Of a DNA stretch of 64,000 nucleotides, positions 58,529 to 64,000 are shown one piece after another (position 1 is the first letter of the stretch; the number at the start of each line of letters is the position of its first letter). Below the pieces are notes generated by a model that had not been told where the DNA came from, did no database searches, and saw nothing but the letters and a program-made list of their open reading frames with translations. Position numbers and translations under genes: made by a program. This DNA is from Syngnathus acus. Lineage: Eukaryota > Chordata > Actinopteri > Syngnathiformes > Syngnathidae. The stretch is from positions 4,341,956-4,405,955 of the forward strand of contig NC_051095.1 in the NCBI RefSeq assembly GCF_901709675.1. Direction: 5' to 3'.

Positions 58529-58736
58529 CCAGCCACTGAATGACGGCTCCGTGGAAAAAAAATAAAAATAAACAAACCCCAAATATAATCGTCAAAAAGC
58601 GTCGGTAAAGGGGCTGAAAAGAAAAAAAAAGGGAAAACAAATCAAGTAAAAAAGAAATCCACGCACGCTTCCCACTCGCTTGCACACAGGCAACTGCCGC
58701 CCCTCGCCGAGAATGAACCGAGGGCACCTGTCTTAC
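58529..58736 (-). other. ppargc1a: ppargc1a 5' UTR (estimated)
   Basis: The leader directly upstream of the ATG includes CGTCATTCAGTGGCTGG before ATGGCG, which resembles the mammalian leader as I recall it (GCGTCATTCAGGAGCTGG). Its upstream end is set at GTAAGACAGGTGCC (complement of 58723-58736), a block I remember at the start of mammalian PPARGC1A mRNA. Between these blocks lies A/T-rich sequence with a run of A and T that differs from mammals. The start site was not determined experimentally. Confidence 0.6.
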
Positions 58737-58830
58737 AACTGCTTTCCATCACATGACAAAGCTATTAAAAGTAGGCAGGGAGTGACTCCGCGTCCACGCT
58801 ACTCGCCAGTGACGCGCGCGGCGGGGGCGT
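58737..58830 (-). promoter_or_regulatory. ppargc1a: ppargc1a proximal promoter
   Basis: Upstream of the inferred start the minus strand reads CCTACTTTTAATAGCTTTG then TCATGTGATGG, which I recall as nearly the same in mammals. It contains a MEF2-like A/T core (complement of 58762-58771, one mismatch to YTAWWWWTAR), an E-box CATGTG (58750-58755), a CRE half-site TGACG (58810-58814) and a GC/CACCC-type box GGGGGCGTGG (58823-58832). In mammals MEF2 and CREB drive this promoter in muscle and liver. The full palindromic CRE is not present here. Confidence 0.6.
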
Positions 58831-59358
58831 GGCCTGCCTGCAGCTTCTTTGCTTCAACGTATTACATGTTCACTTTGAACATTTTCAAGCATTCCTATTG
58901 GCTCGCTCAACAAATCGAGCCAAACGCGTAAGTCTGCTCGCAAAAAGCAAGTCAATTAAGTGGAACTGCACAGCGCAAAAGGAAAGTGTATTAGAAAATG
59001 AAAAACTAAAAATTAGAAAAATTACTAACAAAACTAAAAAAAAGATTTCTGACACCTACCAAATGGTTCACGGCGTACATTGTGAGCATTTGCTGTAAAA
59101 AGTCAACATATTTTTTTAATTAGTGCTCAGCATCAGAGAGCAAAATATATATGACATTACTTTCACACGAAATCTTGATTTTCTTTTTTTTTTTTTTTGC
59201 CCATACGTGACATCTCATGCAAATGTTGAATAATTGTGTCTAATCTGGTTAGCTAACAATGAAACAAGCCAAACTTTCAGTGTCATGGCCAAAATGTCAG
59301 GAATTCAAAGAAATTGTTTTACTTTAATCCTGCGAGTTAAATCCAGAGTAAATGTTGC

Positions 59359-59475
59359 GCATATTGTTTCAATACCTTTGACGTAAAGCCACACATGTGC
59401 ATATTGTTTCAATACCTTTGAAGTAAACCCACATGCACATATTGTTTCAATACCTTTGACGTAAAGCCACACATA
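59359..59475 (+). repeat. three-copy tandem repeat, about 39 bp
   Basis: CATATTGTTTCAATACCTTT followed by GACGTAAAGCCACACAT occurs three times at spacings of 40 and 38 bp, then runs into a CA/CT microsatellite. Each unit contains a near-CRE word (TTTGACGTAAAG, or TTTGAAGTAAAC in copy 2). It lies about 0.6 kb upstream of the promoter. Confidence 0.9.
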
Positions 59476-61649
59476 TACACACACACTCGCACACACTCAC
59501 ACATGCACACAAACTGGATACATTGTTTTGTGTTCAAAATGATTTTTTCAGCAGCCTTTGTGCAACATTGAACAGAAAATTTATTCAAGCCCATGAGCAA
59601 AATCATTATCACAGAAATTAGTTAATACAACCTACAAATGTAAAAACGAACAGAATTTCTGTCCAAAGTGTTTCTTCATTTTCATCATTTCATCATTTTT
59701 CTTTCGTTAAACATTCCTTAAACATGGGCTGTGTTCGATACTGACGGAATGAAAACATTTGTTGACGTTGGCTAGCAAAAAAGAAAAAGTATCCACTTCC
59801 AAAATAAAACAAAAGCTAGCTAACAAAGCCCACCTAGTATCTCGAATTGGAAACGGTAGTCCTCACACCTCCCCACAAGTAAAAGGATAAAACATTTGTC
59901 TGAAATTAGAGTTTTGGATTTCCTGCCGGATCAGATTCCTCGCAGACTGACTTGATATGCGCCTGCTTTGTAATGCAACGTTTCTTGGGCCATTCGAAGG
60001 CAGTAAAAGGACAGCTGGCAGTATCAAGTGTGTATACAGTGTCAACACAACGTGTATAGGCAACATGAGCTGACTTAAATCAAAACAAGAGCCTTGTGGA
60101 TACATTCAACAAAGAGGCTTTTTACACAAAAACGTGCATTTCTTTACTCTAATCCAACCAGTTAGTTAGCTATGTGTCAAACTCGCCCCTATTTCCACGT
60201 TAATAAGCTTATTAAGGAACGATTATGTGGTCATTTGATCTTCAAATAACGTTTCTTGGCTGTCGCCATGGTAAACAAGGATCATCTACTTAAGTGAGCT
60301 AAATTACTGGTGGACTAGCCTGGAACATTTCTTGTATTAGCATTAGCATCGCTAGTGTTACTGACCAAAACGGAAAATTTCTGGTGTATTCCACAGGCGG
60401 GTTTCGGCACACCTTTGGACAAACTACTTTTAAAATCGGTAGCTTGAACGACGAATACAATGTGCCTGCAACATTGACTATTATGTGTGTGTACGTGTAG
60501 CTTTAAATCGCTACATCTGCTTCCCCCTTGCACAGTGGGCAAAGACGCCACCCAAGAGCCACGCCACCGCCCGATCGGAGCAGGTGGCGTGTTCAGTGAC
60601 CACACAGAGCCCAGATGGACCAATACCACATGGGCCACTATAGGAGAGAGCAACGGGGACTGAACCGTCCTCCTTTGCTAATGAAAATGAACAGTTCAAA
60701 ACAACATTCTGGGACCTAGAACGGCGCCATATGTACTAACGGGGGATGTTGTCTTTCTGTCTGTGAGTCACTCTCAAAAGGCTCATCTGATCCGACTCGT
60801 TATGTTCATTAAGACTAAAAACAGCTCTGCTGTGATGTTTGCCAATCTTATCAGGTTCATGTGAGCTGTCACTACGAGCTAGATTTTCACAACAAGGATG
60901 ATGGACATGATTTACGAAACAAAAATACATAACCTTGTTTTATCTATCTACAGACGCCCTAAACTCAAACCCAATCGAGTAAATCGGTGCATGTTCATGT
61001 GCATCACCATTCCCAAAATGGCCGCGGCATGTAGCCACTCTTCTGGACACTATGTATATCTGGAATGGAGTGAGGAAAGTTGTCCACACCCATCTGAAGG
61101 CGAGCACATGTGATGGACGCTCCCTCGAGGCGTTAAATGTTGCACATGGCGCCGGCGCACATTGACAAACACACTTCAAAAGGAGCCATTAAAAGTGAGC
61201 ATTTTCATTGGCTTCACTATGAACCGACGCCTCATTGCTAAATGGCTCACAAGTCAGGACATAATATATCTTTGCGACCCTTCTCGTACCCATTTGCGCT
61301 GCTGGCAGTTCACAGAGAGCGAAAGGTCTTAATGATTAAACAATCTCTCTCAGGAGTCCACTGACAAGTAGAAGTGGCCCCAGCCAAAATGGGGCTAATC
61401 CACAGATAATTATCTTTGTTTGAATATTCAACATGGGCTGGCTGGCAGCGCGAGCGGCTCTTCTTTGCATTTCTCACCTCGGAGAGATCTACAGACGTCA
61501 ATTGTGTGCTGGCTGATGGGTTAACCTTACAAAACGGAGTCATTACCACTATAGGACGGTCTTGGTACGCCACAGTTAGACAGGAGGCGTCAGTCAAGCA
61601 TCACAGTGATTTCGGTCCATAGATTTTACGGATCACGGTCACCCCAGGA

Positions 61650-62115
61650 GACCCAGTTCTACAAGGAGACTACAGATTGCAGCCATTACAGAACACTATG
61701 GACCAGTTATCTAAAGAGACTTTGGACTACAGTCGCCAATGAAGAGTACTGGCCGATCCTTGCGAACGAAATGTTGCATCTCAAGGGGTCATCCCAAGTA
61801 ATAAAGAATTTTCAAACAAAGTACAGCGTGTCGTTGTCCGGAAGACTTTGGACAATGATAATCAAAGGAGAGTACTGACTATGATAGTCAAGGAGTCTAC
61901 GGACTAAGGTTAAGTCAGGATACTACAGTCGTTTCAGGATAATGGAGACTACGGTCGTCACTACGGTTGTGTTGGAAGACTTTGGTATTGTAAACAAATG
62001 AGAGTACTGATCAAGGTGGTCTTGGAAGACCTCGGATTATTTAATCCATGGATAGTACTGACCAAGGTGGTCTTGGGAAACTATAGACACTTGAGGAGAC
62101 TAAAAACTCATCAAA
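61650..62115 (+). repeat. degenerate tandem repeat, period about 126-134 bp
   Basis: The landmark GACTTTGG occurs at 61718, 61844 and 61978, and GAGTACTG at 61744, 61870 and 62002, always 24-26 bp apart. This shows at least three units of about 126-134 bp. A shorter repeat, AGTACTGA.CAAGGTGGTCTTGG, is doubled at the end. Confidence 0.8.
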
Positions 62116-62121
62116 AGCGAG

Positions 62122-62190
62122 TACGAACGAACGGACCGACCGACCAACTGACTAGCTAGCTAGCTAGCTAACTAACTAACTAGCTAGCTA
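62122..62190 (+). repeat. compound tetranucleotide microsatellite ending in (CTAG)n
   Basis: A run of four-base units drifts from ACGA through ACGG, ACCG, ACCA and ACTG to ACTA/GCTA, ending CTAGCTAGCTAGCTAG with ACTA interruptions. The CTAG part is self-complementary. Confidence 0.9.
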
Positions 62191-64000
62191 AAGATAATAT
62201 GGTGGACAGGCATCAATGAGTGAAGACTCTGGGTCATCTCAGAATCCCACAGCATATGTTTCTTTTTCACAAAGTCAACATAAGGGGTGACAAGTTTAAC
62301 ACATTTTATTGCGGTGCGTTTACAAAAGGAGGTTTTGGTAGCGGTTCAAGTGCACAAGTCTTTTCAATCGATGAACTCCGCTGTGTCATTTAGCCCCTCT
62401 CAGGATGGCTGCGGCGGTGGCGGCTACTTTCCCCGCAGAGACCGCGGCCCACATTATTGAGGCAAATGGGCCAGTTAGGCGTGGAACTGAAAATAGCATC
62501 CGTCCCACACGGGGAGTCCTGGAGGGAGAGGGGCAACGGAGGACAAGGCTTCCCGCCATAGCATAGATGAATAATATCATAGTCACCTCCACTTCTGTGT
62601 TTTTGCGATGCTATTGAACTTGTTTCAAGTCATAAAGTCATGCAAGATGCATGCGGAGAGTGAGTGGCGCGAAGTCTGCGCTAAACTGGCGCTCGGGGGG
62701 TTGGGAATCGTGCGCCACTTTGCTTGGATATAGCACTCGGAAGGAATATTAAAATTTATGGAATGAGTGGCTGTGCAGATAAACAAGACTTGTGCTTAAA
62801 AGGAGACAAATTCTGAGACACAACAAGTCTAAAAAAAAAAAAAAACTCTGCCAGCTCAATTTTTAACACTGAGTGGCTATAGCTTGAGCGAGTGATGACG
62901 ATTCCAACAAAATGTATTCTGGAATGTGAAAAATTCATTGCCATCTCATTGCTCGCTTCAGGCAAATGCGTCTTTTTTCCGCAAAAAAAAAAAAAAGTCC
63001 CCCGTGAATCACAAGGAGCCCCAAAGCACAACAGATGTTGCTTGATTTCCAGAATTAATGGCGAGAGGCGGGGCCGGATACCTTGACGGAGCAGCGCTCG
63101 CGATGCTCAGCACTTTGAAAGAGCGCCAGGGAGGAATTAGGTCAACCGGAGTGCAGCTTGCGCCCTGTGGAACGCCGTGTTCAAAAAACATCAGTGGGAG
63201 GCAAACGGAATGGCAGGTAGAAATGTTCCCGAAAAGTCACACCCATGTGTCTGGCCTCGTTTTGATGAGACGCCTGTACGGTATATTCACCAGGCTGGAA
63301 ACATCTTTAAGGCACAATACAACTGATTGTTTTCTCACCTTTTTTTTTTTTTTTTTCCCCCAGCCCCTCAGATGCTGCATTTTTACACCTTCTAGAAAAG
63401 GAGCAGTGACTGTCAATAGACGCGAAGAGACAAAAGGCGAGCGGATGGATAGAGGGAAGAATGTGACAGGTGGGAACAAAAGCCAAAGAGAGTAAGCCGC
63501 AAAAGACGGGAGCTTCAATTAGAGGGAGAAAAGATGGGAGGCGAAAGATGTCATATACCGCACCGATCACTCTCTCAGGGGTAATCAAATGGTTGGCGCC
63601 AAGCAGGTATGATCACCAAGATCTTAAAAGCAAGGAACATGTGGCGAACAAGGACTCCCGGTTGGCTTTCCTTTTGTCTTCATTTGGGCCAATTAAAAAA
63701 AAAAGATTGACCGTCTGGTCAGTTTGTATTTGACGAACTTTGAGGTAGAGATGTCTGAAGGATTGCAGAGGTCCAAAACGACCCGATCCATATCTCACAC
63801 TTTCTGATGGAGGTTGCTCTCATAGGAGAGAGTTCAGATTGCGGTCACTCTCAAGGCTACAAATTGACGACCGACAGGCTGAAACGATTCATCGAGTCAT
63901 TCAAATTTATTCAGGTATTTTATGTTTGCACTTTTAATGCTCATTTAAAGAGCTTTTACAATGCAGTCAAAATTACATACAGGAGTACAAAATCTTCAGT

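Larger units (their letters stand above)
58833..64000. other. upstream flank of ppargc1a, no gene recognised
   Basis: About 5 kb without a supportable gene or RNA. It contains the tandem repeats listed separately and a perfect inverted repeat TGTTC-ACTTT-GAACA at 58867-58881. An unclassified repeat-like stretch occupies the window edge (about 63890-64000). Alternative first exons of this gene, known in mammals, were not recognised here. Confidence 0.55.

Noticed and set aside
58867-58881. Steroid receptor element TGTTC-ACTTT-GAACA
   Set aside because: The inverted arms are perfect, but the spacing of five and the arm order do not fit the glucocorticoid-type element (AGAACANNNTGTTCT); listed only as an inverted repeat.
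61606-61878. A 90-codon open frame on the plus strand
   Set aside because: It lies inside the degenerate tandem repeat, and its peptide simply reflects the repeat units.

Overview
The window looks like teleost fish genomic DNA. The sequence is AT-rich and interspersed with microsatellites, mononucleotide runs and several repeat types familiar from fish genomes. It carries one recognisable protein-coding gene: a complete ppargc1a (PGC-1alpha) on the minus strand. The species cannot be named from the sequence. The whole gene fits in about 30 kb, which suggests a compact genome.

Layout. Positions 1 to about 28,990 lie downstream (3') of ppargc1a and hold no gene I can support. They contain scattered transposon relics, short tandem duplications and candidate CTCF sites. 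From about 28,990 to 31,401 is a long AT-rich 3' UTR with several possible poly(A) signals. From 31,402 to 58,528 lie thirteen coding exons. I placed every exon edge by hand at GT/AG borders. The exons sum to 3,537 bp (1,178 codons plus stop) with phase preserved at all twelve junctions. A 5' UTR and proximal promoter follow at about 58,529-58,830, and they contain short blocks that I recall as conserved with mammals. From 58,830 to 64,000 is upstream non-coding DNA with tandem repeats and no gene.

The protein has the PGC-1alpha order: N-terminal acidic activation domain (exons 1-3), nuclear-receptor LXXLL boxes (exons 4-5), phosphodegron and p38 target region (exons 6-8), HCF-1-binding DHDY motif and RS-rich segment (exon 8-9), an alpha-specific charged linker (exon 10), the RRM (exons 11-12) and the C-terminal cap-binding motif (exon 13). 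At 1,178 residues it is much longer than the mammalian protein of about 798. Most of the extra length is in exon 5, which is 387 codons here. That exon contains Ser and Pro runs and two short blocks resembling PGC-1beta, [14 protein letters not shown] and an extra LXXLL.

The most interesting points are these: the PGC-1beta-like blocks inside exon 5; Ala at the position of the AMPK target Thr177; loss of two of three arginines known as PRMT1 targets; an in-frame stop directly at the exon 6 donor, which could yield a truncated NT-PGC-1alpha-like form; a deeply conserved promoter/5' UTR; and CTCF-like motifs in intron 2 and at the far 3' end. I found no RNA gene, CRISPR array or second protein-coding gene.
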